In this document: positions 1 through 9,339 of the stretch, piece after piece
How positions within the stretch are numbered: the stretch's first letter is position 1
Layout of the letters: every line of letters begins with the position of its first letter
DNA from: Branchinecta lynchi
Lineage: Eukaryota; Arthropoda; Branchiopoda; Anostraca; Branchinectidae
Direction: 5' to 3'
Assembly (NCBI GenBank): GCA_023053575.1
Contig: JAKZAP010000022.1
Coordinates: 793,001 to 857,000, forward strand
Length of the DNA: 64,000 bases
Notes under the pieces: generated by a model
The model's database searches: none
The model's input: the letters and a program-made list of their open reading frames with translations, nothing else
What the model was told of the DNA's origin: nothing
Program-made: the position numbers and the translations under genes

Positions 1-1880
1 GTTTTACCAAACAGTACATCCTTATAGTTTTGAATCGTAATTTTATCTTTAACTATATTGGTTTTTATTCCTTTCAGTTTCTTGCTAGCTTTTGAAGGGT
101 CTTGGTTGTCCTTTAAAGAAGCATATACTTTTGATCGTAATCCAACAAACTCTGTCATAACCTGTCCACCTAATTCATCTTTCATCATTCCTATCACTTT
201 CTTATTTAACTTAGGAAACCTATATGGATTATCTTTCGCATAATCAGATGTATCGAACCTCTCATTCAAATCCTGTTCGATATCTTGATAAAAATCTTCA
301 GTTCTAATATCATATATGAAAGAATCAGTGTCCATATAACACAAATCAATTTTATCTCCATATTTAGGCTTCATATAATCATAATGGAATTCATACATCA
401 ATAACTTGGATAGTTCCAATACAGCAAAGCCGATATACATTGGTTTGTCTAATTTTATCTTTTCCTTTGACATTCTTGCTACTGAAAAGTTTTCACTGAA
501 TATTATTTCAGATTTAAAGTTGGGTTTCTTTATTATTTTTTCTCTTGTTGCATCATCCGTTATTATTTCCATATCCGCTCGCTTCCTTACGTTTTCTATA
601 GTTTTTCCAAAGCAAGCATTATTCATAAGCTTAAAGAAATCCTTCTCAAAATCATTTGTACCTTTAGTTCTAAGTGCTGTGTTGTGGTCTATATATCCTT
701 TTAAGTAAGCACTTTCAGTGAATCCTAGTATTCTGTGTACTCTTTTCAATATCAAGCCTTTTTGTAAATAAAATTCTAGGTTCCTGTGGTGAACTACATA
801 GTTGGTTTTATCTAATACTGTGGTACATAGCTTACCGTTAAAGTGTTCGGGTGCTAATGGTAAATCCTTGTGTAATTCGAGTAGTTCTTTTGGATATTCT
901 AAATCTACCTCATATATAGCACCCACATCTTGTCTCACCGACTTAATCGTAATCACCGAATTGATATGACTTTTCAGATGGTTGTAATACTCGATTGATT
1001 CGTATTCATTCCTTTCTTTCAAATCATCCGGTATGGAAATGAATTGGAAATCATTCGCTGGTAAATTCTGCGACATTGCCCACCCATATAAATTATTTTT
1101 ATCTAAATACACTAAATAATTAGATGGCTTATTCTTATTATAATCACTTGTATATTTATTATTTGCTTTTGCGTATCTTTTTATACATTGGGATACACCA
1201 CCTCTTATTCCTTTTTCTATAAAGGTATACATGTCTTCCTTTGAGAATAACGGCAAGTATACTTTCGAATGCTTTAGGAAAGCATCCCATGTTAGTCCTG
1301 GAGCTGAGAAGTAATGAAGTGGATCCAGATCATAATTATGTATACACACATTTCTGAAATTCTCTACAACATCCGACAATATTAAAACATCACTTTTTAG
1401 GTATAATTTAGTATAATCAAGTAATGTTTCACAGTTAAATTGCTTCCATATAGATAACGCTCTTTTATAATCACTTTTGTCAATACCTTTCCCCGTCAAC
1501 CTAGAATAAAAGCTTTCTATTGGTGGTAACTTTGTACATTTCATTTTATCGAAACTATCTACGAATTCATAGGGATATACCCCTTTTTTAATTATTTCTT
1601 TGAATTCATCGCCATTTTTGAAGCTGTTAGATGTGAATTTGAAATTCTGTCTTAGATGATTACAAGGTACTTTGCAATCACATTTTGCTAAATTTGCTGA
1701 TAGTTTGTCTAAAGATGAAGCCATAAATCTAATTGAATCTATAAACCGCATCTCATATTTTATTTTCGTATCCGCTTTTGTAATACTTATTGATTTCGAG
1801 AATGAGATGAAACTTTCTGCACTTTCAAAAATTCCGTTATCAGGTATCAATTCTCTAACAAATAAATGAGAGTCATATTT
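1..1880 (-). pseudogene. Protein-primed DNA polymerase B, C-terminal part (Maverick/Polinton type), open to window edge
   Basis: On the minus strand one frame stays open from about 1,880 to base 1. It carries the signature blocks of protein-primed family B polymerases of Maverick/Polinton elements: an Exo II-like YDSHLFVREL right at its start (1,848-1,877), FIDSIRFM near 1,740, GIRGGVS near 1,215, motif A LDKNNLYGW near 1,083-1,106, motif B NNACFGKT near 600-623 and motif C MDTDSF at about 318-335. The catalytic aspartates of motifs A and C are present, so the polymerase half looks chemically intact. The C-terminus lies beyond the window. This half is out of frame with the N-terminal half next to it at 1,873-3,528, so the gene as sequenced is broken. 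Family assignment rests on motif order and spacing and is firm. Whether the break is natural decay or an assembly or sequencing error cannot be told here. Confidence 0.9.
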
Positions 1881-3528
1881 TTACCTGATTGTATTCTTCG
1901 TTATAAGACTCAAAGTCTGCTATTATGCAATAAGGTACTTTCATTTGTTTTGCAATATTTTTATATTGTATACTTGAACCTTCAGGAGGCATTATAATAT
2001 CAGGATCTTCGCAATTATTTTTACTCTCATGTTTTTCATATTGTTCTTCTTTTGTAAAATGCCTTCCGCAAAAAGTGCAGAGGTATGTCTTTTTTTGTCT
2101 TGGAGATATTTGAGGACCAACTAATCTGCTCAGATCCTTTACCAGTACATAATGATTATCGAAATACAATAAATTAATAACATGTTTAGCTGTTTTGCCA
2201 TTGATTGTACTTTTTAGTATATGACTTCTGATAATTTTCTCTTTTTCAATTTGAAATAAACAAATCTTAATGTTGTATCTATTTTCAAATTTGTGTATAT
2301 CTTTAGTATCCATTGGGAAGTTGGTAACCCCTTCGAAATCAAATTCGTTCTCATATTGTTTATATTTCGAAATTCTTTCCGGATGATCGTTAGCTGGATG
2401 TAGATTTGCTAAGATAGACCAAAGGAAACATTTCTGGTCGTTATTTTCAATATTCAAGCAAGATCTTTTATTTTTTACGAAATCTGGCAGTATTTTAAAC
2501 GTTCCTCCCGTGTAAGATTCTATTCGTGTCATCCTATAATCAATTCCTTCATACCGACTAAATTGTAGCCCAGATCGAGGGGTATTACTTAAAGAACTAA
2601 GTCTCTTGTTATTATCATTCAAATGATTATGAGTAAGAATGCTATTTTTATTTAAAATCCAAGAAGTACTGTTGTAATACACTACTACTTCTTCATCATT
2701 CTCCTGTCGATGGAAAATAACACGAGTTACGAACTGAACTCTATATTGATAAAGTTCATTCATCCGCCGCTGTAAATCGGCGAAAGTAAAAGCAATAAGA
2801 GTATGTTCATCTCTTCCATTGCTTTCAACTGATACGTTTACAGTGTACAAATTCTCATTTTCCCTAGAGATAGTAGGTTGTTGTTCTTCTTCAGTTCTAA
2901 ATAAATGATCAGGAATTAATTTTTCTTCTTTGATTTTTTTCTTATTTATGAAGAGAGTTGATAAACCAATTGGTTTCTGTCTACTGTTATCACGTCTTTC
3001 TGTTTGATCTCTTATGATATCTCTATTTTTCTGTACGGAATCTTTATGTTTGGTAATAATATTATTATAGTATTCTCCAACTCTTTTTAGTACTTCTTCT
3101 CGGCTTCCGCGAGTTGATAGGTTCTTGTTTTTCAGAAATTTCTTTAATTCACTTGTCTCTTTTTCTTTGTTATCATTGTATTCTTGTTTTAGATTTGTAA
3201 TGGTGATATTATTTTCTTTTATCTCATCTTCCAGAATGGTTCGTAATCTCGGTTCTGGTTTGTAGTCGGATGGTCTGTTCTTATTATGAGTTCTTTCGTT
3301 TCTGCGTTCAATTTTAATTTTATCTTCAGCTATCAAAATATACTTATTAAGATGGTTTATTATATTATTTTTTATTTCATGTTTCTTAGCTCCATTTGTT
3401 TTGATTTTATTAATTTTCGCATAAGTCCGCAGTTCATTATATGTGTATAGCGATAATCTTTGTATAACCGCTTTGTTGTTTGATATAACCTTTTTACAAA
3501 GCTGAATAACCTCTGCAGTATTCATCAT
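1873..3528 (-). pseudogene. Protein-primed DNA polymerase B, N-terminal part (SAP-like motifs, zinc finger, Exo I)
   Basis: A 551-codon frame starting with two adjacent ATGs. Residues about 30-60 and 127-155 look like SAP DNA-binding motifs (the second contains LKKFLKNKNLSTRGSREEVL). Residues about 357-388 carry the block CLNIENNDQKCFLW followed by LHP, seen at this place in Polinton polymerases. With the later NHYVLVKD it could be an OTU-like cysteine protease fold, which is an inference. A zinc-finger-like motif C-x2-C-x12-H-x5-C spans 484-506. The frame then reaches Exo I (ADFES, Asp538 and Glu540) and stops 11 residues after ADFES. The expected stretch between Exo I and Exo II is missing, and the Exo II block appears at once in another frame. 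The start is supported by a motif shared with the 75-residue gene. Divergent neighbour: the membrane-protein gene at 3,925. Confidence 0.85.
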
Positions 3529-3599
3529 TTAATAGGGGAACATTTTTTATTAATGAATTTCTCCCGACTGCGTTTTCTTAGTCGTAAAGAAGCGCACTG

Positions 3600-3845
3600 G
3601 TTTCAGTATGCGTTTCACTGAGCAAGCGCTATCTAGATTGTCTCCGATCAGTCAAGAAAGTTTCAGTAGAGTTCCGTAGATAGCAGATGTGTTTTGTGTT
3701 TCACGGAGCAAGCGCTATCTAGATTCTCTCCGATCAGTCAAGAAAGTTTCAGTAGAGTTCCGTAGATAGCAGATTGTTTTGTGTTTCACGCAGCAAGCGC
3801 TATCTAGATTCTCTCCGATCAGTCAAGAAAGATTTCGTACAGTTT
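3600..3845. repeat. Three tandem 86-bp repeats in the divergent intergenic region of the Polinton
   Basis: The unit starts GTTTCAC at 3,612, 3,698 and 3,783, giving periods of 86 and 85 bp. Each of the first two units contains GCTATCTA and, about 50 bp later, its inverse TAGATAGC, so each could form a stem-loop. The third copy diverges after GTCAAGAAAG and loses the second arm. The array lies between the start of the polymerase gene and the start of the membrane-protein gene, where a shared promoter or replication signal would be expected. That function is an inference. Confidence 0.85.
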
Positions 3846-3924
3846 AGCAGGTGGCGGATGTGTTCCGAATCGCGAACCTTTCATTCAATCAAATAATTTC
3901 TGAAACAATTTTATTACATAATAA

Positions 3925-4344
3925 ATGGAAGAATTAGAAAAGAAAATGTATGTTTACCGTCGCAGTTACAAGTACTACAATCGTATAAGTAATAGCTTAC
4001 TTGTATCCAAATTCCTCTTTTCGGCAGCAGGAATGTCTGCGTTTCTAGTGCTACCGTTAGCTTCTTTAAGTTTGGGTGCTGTTATCATCGAAATAATTGA
4101 AAAGCAATTAAGCATTGCTGATAGAAAAGCAGAATTTAGGACTATTTATGATTTTTATACTGAGTTGTTGTCAATGCTAAAATGCGGACAATTAACAATT
4201 GAGGAGGTAATTCAGAGAGAAACAGAGATGCGTAAAACCTTTCGATTTTTTCCTCGCGAAAAATACATGAAACAAGTCCGTCTGAATGGCTATAAATATT
4301 GTAATAAATCTATAAAAAGTCAAGAGAAATTACCAAACATATAG
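3925..4344 (+). CDS. Small membrane protein of the Polinton element (hypothetical)
   Basis: A 139-codon frame with a charged N-terminus (MEELEKKMYVYRRSYKYY), a hydrophobic stretch at about residues 22-57 that could be one long or two short membrane segments (the second rich in small residues, LPLASLSLGAVI), then a charged helical part (IIEKQLSIADRKAEFR) and a basic C-terminus. The layout resembles small uncharacterised proteins that I associate with polymerase genes of Polinton-like elements in invertebrates; this rests on pattern memory, not a search. A role in the virion membrane or in membrane disruption would fit but is not shown. It is divergent from the polymerase, with the 86-bp repeat array between them. 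It starts in the context TAATAAATGGA, shared exactly with the gene at 5,284. No frameshift or stop is visible, unlike the polymerase. Confidence 0.6.
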   Translation: MEELEKKMYVYRRSYKYYNRISNSLLVSKFLFSAAGMSAFLVLPLASLSLGAVIIEIIEKQLSIADRKAEFRTIYDFYTELLSMLKCGQLTIEEVIQRETEMRKTFRFFPREKYMKQVRLNGYKYCNKSIKSQEKLPNI

Positions 4345-4517
4345 TCTATTGCTATACTGAATATTGTTTCCTAACTGTCAAACAGATCTTTATTTCATAC
4401 GCGCATTAATGAGCTGCGTCATTCAAAGTTCTCGCCGTCAATTTGTGATGTAATTACAGTCTCCGGCGTGACTAACACAATCTCATCTTAACTCGGAAAC
4501 TTTTGCGAATTGAACAA

Positions 4518-4695
4518 GGACCCTTGGTGTAATGGCTCAACGCTCGGCCGAACATTGACTCATCACCATTCAGACCTTCGAATCCCACTGACCGCAGTTT
4601 CTGTTTGTCGATAGTGGGATGGTAATAAAAACTTGCGGGTTCCCCGTTCAGGGCCCCCCCAGACTAAAAGTAAGTAAGTAAGTAAGTATATTTAT
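4518..4695 (+). mobile_element. tRNA-derived SINE-like element
   Basis: The head has a box A-like TGGCTCAACGC at 4,533 and a box B-like CTTCGAATC at 4,576-4,584 (one mismatch to GTTCGAATC), 43 bp apart as in tRNA genes, so it could carry an internal RNA polymerase III promoter. About 85 bp of unrelated body follows, then a (TAAG)n tail from 4,672. It does not fold as a full tRNA. It lies inside the Polinton remnant. The (TAAG)n stretch may be shared with the tail of the minus-strand LINE fragment that follows. Confidence 0.55.
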
Positions 4696-5060
4696 AAGTA
4701 AGTATATTTATAACCCACTAAAGTTTTGACAAAAACAAACAGTGGAGTAAATAAGGAGAAAAAAAATAAGAAAGAAAAAAAGACAAAATACGTTAACAAA
4801 AAAAGACTAAAATAACCTAATAAGGCGGTGGTGAGGATTCAACCTCATACAAGCATCGGCCAGTAAATCCGTAAACACGGATAATTTTGCGGTTACTGTG
4901 CGAACGTGGTAAATACAGTAGAAATTTACAGTATCGAAAATAATCGATTCTAATCCGTTTAAGATCACGTTCTGTCAAGATACTGTATAAACCAGCGTTG
5001 AACAGAACAGCTGGATTACAAAAACAAGCGTAAGGCCACATCACCACAAACACTACACCA
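4676..5060 (-). mobile_element. LINE 3' fragment (reverse-transcriptase C-terminus), 5'-truncated
   Basis: The minus-strand frame 4,817-5,053 reads LFNAGLYSILTERDLKRIR, then FLLYLPRSHSNRKIIRVYG. This matches the end of the LINE protein at 37,206-38,096 (LAGLYPILRKKDTSRMR, FLLYLPRRMRNHRI) and more distantly that at 28,550-30,904. Only the C-terminal ~75 residues remain, the usual result of incomplete target-primed reverse transcription. The 3' end has a short-repeat tail, (CTTA)n on the minus strand. It is inserted between the two rightward Polinton genes. Confidence 0.75.
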
Positions 5061-5283
5061 ATCGGGGTGTACCAACATCACACCTCTTAATTTTCAAAGT
5101 CTGGGGGTGTGGGGTTTTGCAAAAATATTTTATAAAGTTCAAAATCGGTAATCATCATATCATCATGCAAACTCAGTACTGCGTTTGTATCTATCGCATT
5201 TATGTGATAAACGTGGTTGGTTTCTATTACCAGATGTTTCAAAGCGATTGGGATTTTTATTTAATAAAATCATCCCCTAATAA

Positions 5284-5511
5284 ATGGAGTCCACAAAGGA
5301 AGTCTTGAATACAATCAGAATGAATAAATACAATGAGACAATCAGGAAAGAAGAACTACTTCTAGGATTGAAATATACTATCGTTAAAATGAGAATTGCT
5401 AAGACAAAATACGGTGATAAGTTGGTTGTAGTTATTAATCATAATGACAAACCCTGTGATTTGTTTATAACACAGAAATATAATGCCATTGCTAACGAAT
5501 TACTTTTATAG
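5284..5511 (+). CDS. 75-residue 'TKYG' protein of the Polinton element
   Basis: Starts MESTKEVLNTIR and ends in ELLL. The middle has the pattern L-x2-G-x-KYTIVKMRIAKTKYGDKLVVVI followed by a short turn and FIT, alternating hydrophobic residues as in a small beta barrel. I recall short proteins with a TKYG core next to polymerases in Polinton-like elements of invertebrates; an OB-fold nucleic-acid-binding role is a guess. The start is supported by CCCCTAATAAATG just upstream, almost identical to the CCCCTATTAAATG at the polymerase start, and by TAATAAATGGA shared with the membrane-protein gene. The frame is intact. The SINE and LINE insertions separate it from its upstream neighbour. Confidence 0.6.
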   Translation: MESTKEVLNTIRMNKYNETIRKEELLLGLKYTIVKMRIAKTKYGDKLVVVINHNDKPCDLFITQKYNAIANELLL

Positions 5512-6220
5512 AAAAATCTAGTTTTGCAACCGATTGTACGCGAAAACAAGAACAAAGAAACAAATGTGGATTTAGAACTGTTTACTCAGTAATATTTGAA
5601 TAAAAAATGAAAAATGTAAAAAAAAAGAAGTAGTGTATATTGTAGTATTTTATATGTAGTAAAGGGTAATATTTCTCATTTCTTGTATCCTTCATTTTGG
5701 AATTAAGAAAATTAAAATGTTCTTAAAAAGGGGGATAATTTGGTAAAAAGGATGTTAAAATTTAAGAAATTGATGTTAAAATGGGGTTTTGAAATTGGGG
5801 GGAGGGTGGAGTGGGAGCGGCGATCTTATACTACTATGGTATAAAAGAAGATTCTTTAGGTGGTCGATTTTTTTTATTCCGAACCAGATTCGGCCACGGT
5901 ACCGGAAATCGTGTAGCACGTCTAGGGATCAAACAAATGGATTTATTGGGATGAAAGTTTGAACAGTCATGTGCATTTGCTACAGACAATCGAGACGATG
6001 CCGGAACTGCTCAGAAATGAGTGAAACTAAATATCCTATTTCTATTTCCGAACCGCATTTTTGGATGGCGGGTGTATTTTGTGACGTTCTCATCTACTTT
6101 CTTGTACAGCCTACTCGTACAAGTGCCATATGAGCTCGTAGCTCTTGTTTTTTAATCAGATGTACATGCAATGAAATTTGCTGCGGGTTTTATTCTTGCC
6201 ACGTTGAGGATATTCGTATA
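5512..6220. other. No gene seen; possible Polinton flank
   Basis: AT-rich sequence with poly-A and poly-T runs to about 5,810, then unique-looking sequence. At 6,124-6,150 there is a copy of the motif AAGTGCCATATGAGC that recurs in the composite repeats elsewhere. I could not locate a Polinton terminal repeat. Confidence 0.5.
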
Positions 6221-7791
6221 GGGGAGGTCGGGGTTGAACCGGACGCCACCGGACAGTTTCAAGTGTGAGTAGACCCTAAGGTATAAAATCGCGAAACAAT
6301 TATCTGGGGTTTGCAACGGTGTTCTAACTCTTTGAACGAAATCTGAAGGCTCAATTGCAAACCATTTCCCAACAAGGCGACTTCGAAATATTTACCTAGT
6401 AATTCCGAATTCTGATTTTATTTTCATTTTCAGTTCGAGAAGAAGTTAGTTCTGTTTTGTGAGTGCGCGATAGTTTAGTCAAATGTAGGTTAAATTCTGC
6501 ATCCTACTAGCCTATTGCCGGGTTCCTACTGCTTTCCATTTTTTCTTGGTGTTCATTTTCGTAGAAATGGTCTCTGTGGGGTTGGACCCGACACATTCTG
6601 GGGGGTTGAATCGGACGTTATTTTAGAGGTCCGGTTCAACCCCACTCTGTCCGGATCAAAATATCTACCAATTTCTGCACTTTTAAAAGCAGGATTCAAT
6701 TTCAATTTCAATTTATTTAATAATAAAGCAAAACATATCTCTCGTGGGCAGGGGCCAAATACGATGTTTTTGTAGTCATAAATAAAGTCATAAATAAGAT
6801 AAAATAAATTGTCAACATATAATTTAAAAGTAAATAAAAGGTAACAAGGCAGAACAATGCTAAAGAGCATTGTACTGCTTTACGAAGCTCGGCACAAAGC
6901 TTCTACTGTAGCGCATAGTGTTACAGTAGATTGGGATCAGTTTGGGAACCTTTTCAGCCACTTCTCGGGGGGGGGACGAGATCTTACAGGAACAAAGGGT
7001 GGGGGAAGGAAGGAACGGTACATGGGATGCTGGAGAAGGGATGAGCCAAAGTTGCGGCATAGTTTTTCGCGGTGGGAAGAAAGGGATTCAATTTTGAATT
7101 CTTTGAGGTAAAACGAGTATGGTAGGGGGGAACCGCCATAGATAATTTGCAGCGATCTCTTCTGAACTCGCTCTATTTTATCAGTTTCGTCTTGGGTAAG
7201 AGCAAAGTGCCAAACCGGACAAGCATATTCGACTAAGGGTCGGATGAAAGAGCAAAACATTAGCTTTAGCTTGTCCTTAGGAACCCGAAACTTTTTCAGT
7301 GTTTTTAGCATTTGAATTGCGCTGTTAGCTTTCTTTACAAACGTCTTTGTATTTTCATGCCATGAAAGGTCAGAAGAGATCACTACACCAGATAAAGGTA
7401 TTGATAAAGGTATTGTACCCAAGCTTTCGAAATCAACTGCTTTTGGTGGAACAAGTTGTGTTCAACAAGCGCTTTCTTTGAGTTCGATTTTCCAAAGTTT
7501 TCGGTTCAGTCGTATGTTTGCATAGTCCTACTTTTCTACAATAAATGAAAGCTTGATTAGCTTTGTGGTACTACTTATTCGGTCATATCCAGAACTCATC
7601 TTAACAATGTCCGGTTCAAGACACCACTCATACGAACCAACCCCACCGGTGGGGCTGAACCAGACTTTTTTTTAATAAGGACATACCTAATCTCATTACT
7701 TTTTTTTCCACTTTTCAAAAAATTTCCAAATTCTAGAAAAAGGGAATTATAAGCCGATAATGAAAAACGTAGGTTCAACCCCGACCTCCCC
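6221..7791. mobile_element. DNA transposon remnant with perfect 20-bp terminal inverted repeats
   Basis: Left end GGGGAGGTCGGGGTTGAACC (6,221-6,240) is the exact reverse complement of 7,772-7,791. Internal sequence is full of GGTTCAACCCC-like motifs and includes a near-palindromic CCCCACCGGTGGGG at about 7,643. No transposase frame is visible. A minus-strand LINE is inserted at about 6,690-7,430. A second, reverse-oriented partial copy at 16,040-16,440 lacks that LINE and shows the unoccupied site. Target-site duplication is unclear. I do not recognise the superfamily. Confidence 0.8.
6690..7430 (-). mobile_element. 5'-truncated CR1/L2-like LINE
   Basis: Minus-strand frame 6,937-7,422 reads SGVVISSDLSWHENTKTFVKKA, then LMFCSFIRPLVEYACPVWH and IERVQKRSLQIIYG. 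This is the C-terminal region after the reverse transcriptase domain in CR1/L2-type elements. The 3' end is at about 6,696, with the short-repeat tail (AAATTG)n on the minus strand. It is nested in the transposon at 6,221-7,791, so it is the younger insertion. Confidence 0.85.
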
Positions 7792-7849
7792 AATACTTAG
7801 GTGTCGAGCGCAACAGGAGTCGGAAACACAAAAATAGAACGCTCTCCAT

Positions 7850-9019
7850 AACAAGACCAAAGGTTTCGATGGCATGCCAAAAATCTAATATTTGATCCGG
7901 ACAATTGGGTCTTGTCTTCGCCAGGCTAATGATCAGAGGAAACCAAGTTCAGATAAGCCATATCTATTTTGAGGCTACTGACCGAAACTTCCTACTTTAC
8001 TTCTGCCTAATGTTCGGTTTCGGTCGAATTACGAGCGAACTACTTGCTAGCAAAAAAAGAAAATTCAGAGACGATTTCAGCGTATCTCCTTATCCTTATA
8101 AAGAACATCTAATCAACTTAAAATAAACTCTAAAAAAAATTCGGTTACAACTGGATTCCGGACGAATTGTATATCCGGGTAAACAAATATTGTAATATAC
8201 AGACTCAGCGTCTCTTGTTACCCCTAAATCTGTCATCTAATCAACTTCAAATAAAACTTTTGCTTTTAACAAATTCTCCGGTTTTGGCCGGATTCCGGGT
8301 GAACTAGCTGTCCGGGTAGAACATGCTTTTCACAGAAGTGTTCAGGATGTTCTCTTACCCCTAAATTGAACATTTAATCAACTTCTAATGAAACTTTTAC
8401 TTTTAACCAACTTTCCGTTTTTTTGCAAGATTTTGGATGAACTACTTGTCCGGTGAGAAAATGGTTTTGATATTTGACCATCGTGTTCAGCATGTCTTGT
8501 GAACCTATAATCGACTATCACTTTAGCTGTTTAAAAATATTTTGTTGGTCGCTTACACTGTAAAAAGTCTCTCCTTTATCGGAATTTAAGAGTTGTGCGT
8601 CACCCATTTCGGACATTTTTATTCCTAGTTCGGAGAATTAAATTCTGAATTCGGAAAGTTATAGTCCGATGCAGGATTAAAACGCTAGAATGCTAAATAC
8701 TGCAGTAGCAATCTGCAGTATTTTGAATTCTAGCCTTTTAATCTTGCATCGGATTATAACTCTCCGAATTCGGATTTTAATACTCCGAATTAGGAAGAAA
8801 AGTGTCGGAAATCGGTGACTAAAAGTCCGATAAGGAGGGAGTTTTTACAGTGATAATTTGAAACCCCTCGACCTTTCCCTTGACCCGAAGAGTCCTCACA
8901 CCAAGTTTCATCAAAATACCTCGTTCCCTTCGAGAGTTATAGCGCGCACAGACGGACAGGCAGAGGGACAACTTTCGTGATGTCATAGGTATCCCTCCAC
9001 TTAAGTTTTGGGATCCCAA
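7850..9019 (+). repeat. 137-bp-unit minisatellite element, copy 1
   Basis: Begins AACAAGACCAAAGGTTTCGA, contains degenerate ~137-bp units each with a CCGGATTCCGG-type palindrome and 'ACTACTTGTCCGG', then a GAGTTATAGCGCGCACAGACGGACAGG segment (split here by a MITE) and ends at a TTTTGGGATCCCAAAA palindrome near 9,006-9,021. The same order is seen in both arms of the foldback at 24,237-28,187 and at 14,138-14,933. Confidence 0.75.
8556..8852. mobile_element. MITE-like palindrome (CACTGTAAAAA ends), nested
   Basis: 297 bp that folds almost completely on itself. The left arm starts CACTGTAAAAAGTCTCTCC and the right arm ends GGGAGTTTTTACAGTG; homology extends to the centre (CTGCAGTA on both sides of 8,700-8,720). 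It interrupts the 137-bp-unit element between its tandem part and its ACGG tail. No clear target duplication. A degenerate relative with a similar centre lies at 18,617-18,790. Confidence 0.75.
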
Positions 9020-9335
9020 AAACAAGACCAAATGTTTCGATGGGATCCCAAAAATTCAATATCTGATCCAGACAATTGGCCAGATCTAGTCTTCGCCAGA
9101 CTCTTTGAACTTTTTCACTACTAAAATTCAGTAACAGATTAAGGCGAAATAGCTAATCATCTGAGAAAACCATGTTACGATATGGATTCTGCATGTGTGT
9201 TTACCCCTTTAAGTCATATCTGTTTTTGGCGATAGCTTCCTGCCTTACTTTTGCCAATTTCTCGGCTTCGGCCAAATTCCGGAACTACTTGTCCAGCGAA
9301 AAAAGAAAGCAAACAAACGAACTCGAGGTATCTTC
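9020..9335 (+). repeat. Partial second copy of the 137-bp-unit element, directly adjacent
   Basis: The terminal sequence AACAAGACCAAATGTTTCGA restarts immediately at the end of copy 1. Only the 5' part of the element is present before C-rich composite sequence begins, so two copies lie head to tail. Confidence 0.6.
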
Positions 9336-9339
9336 TTTG

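Noticed and set aside
4518..4600. Functional tRNA gene
   Set aside because: Box A and box B are recognisable, but arms do not pair and the sequence continues into a SINE body with a short-repeat tail.
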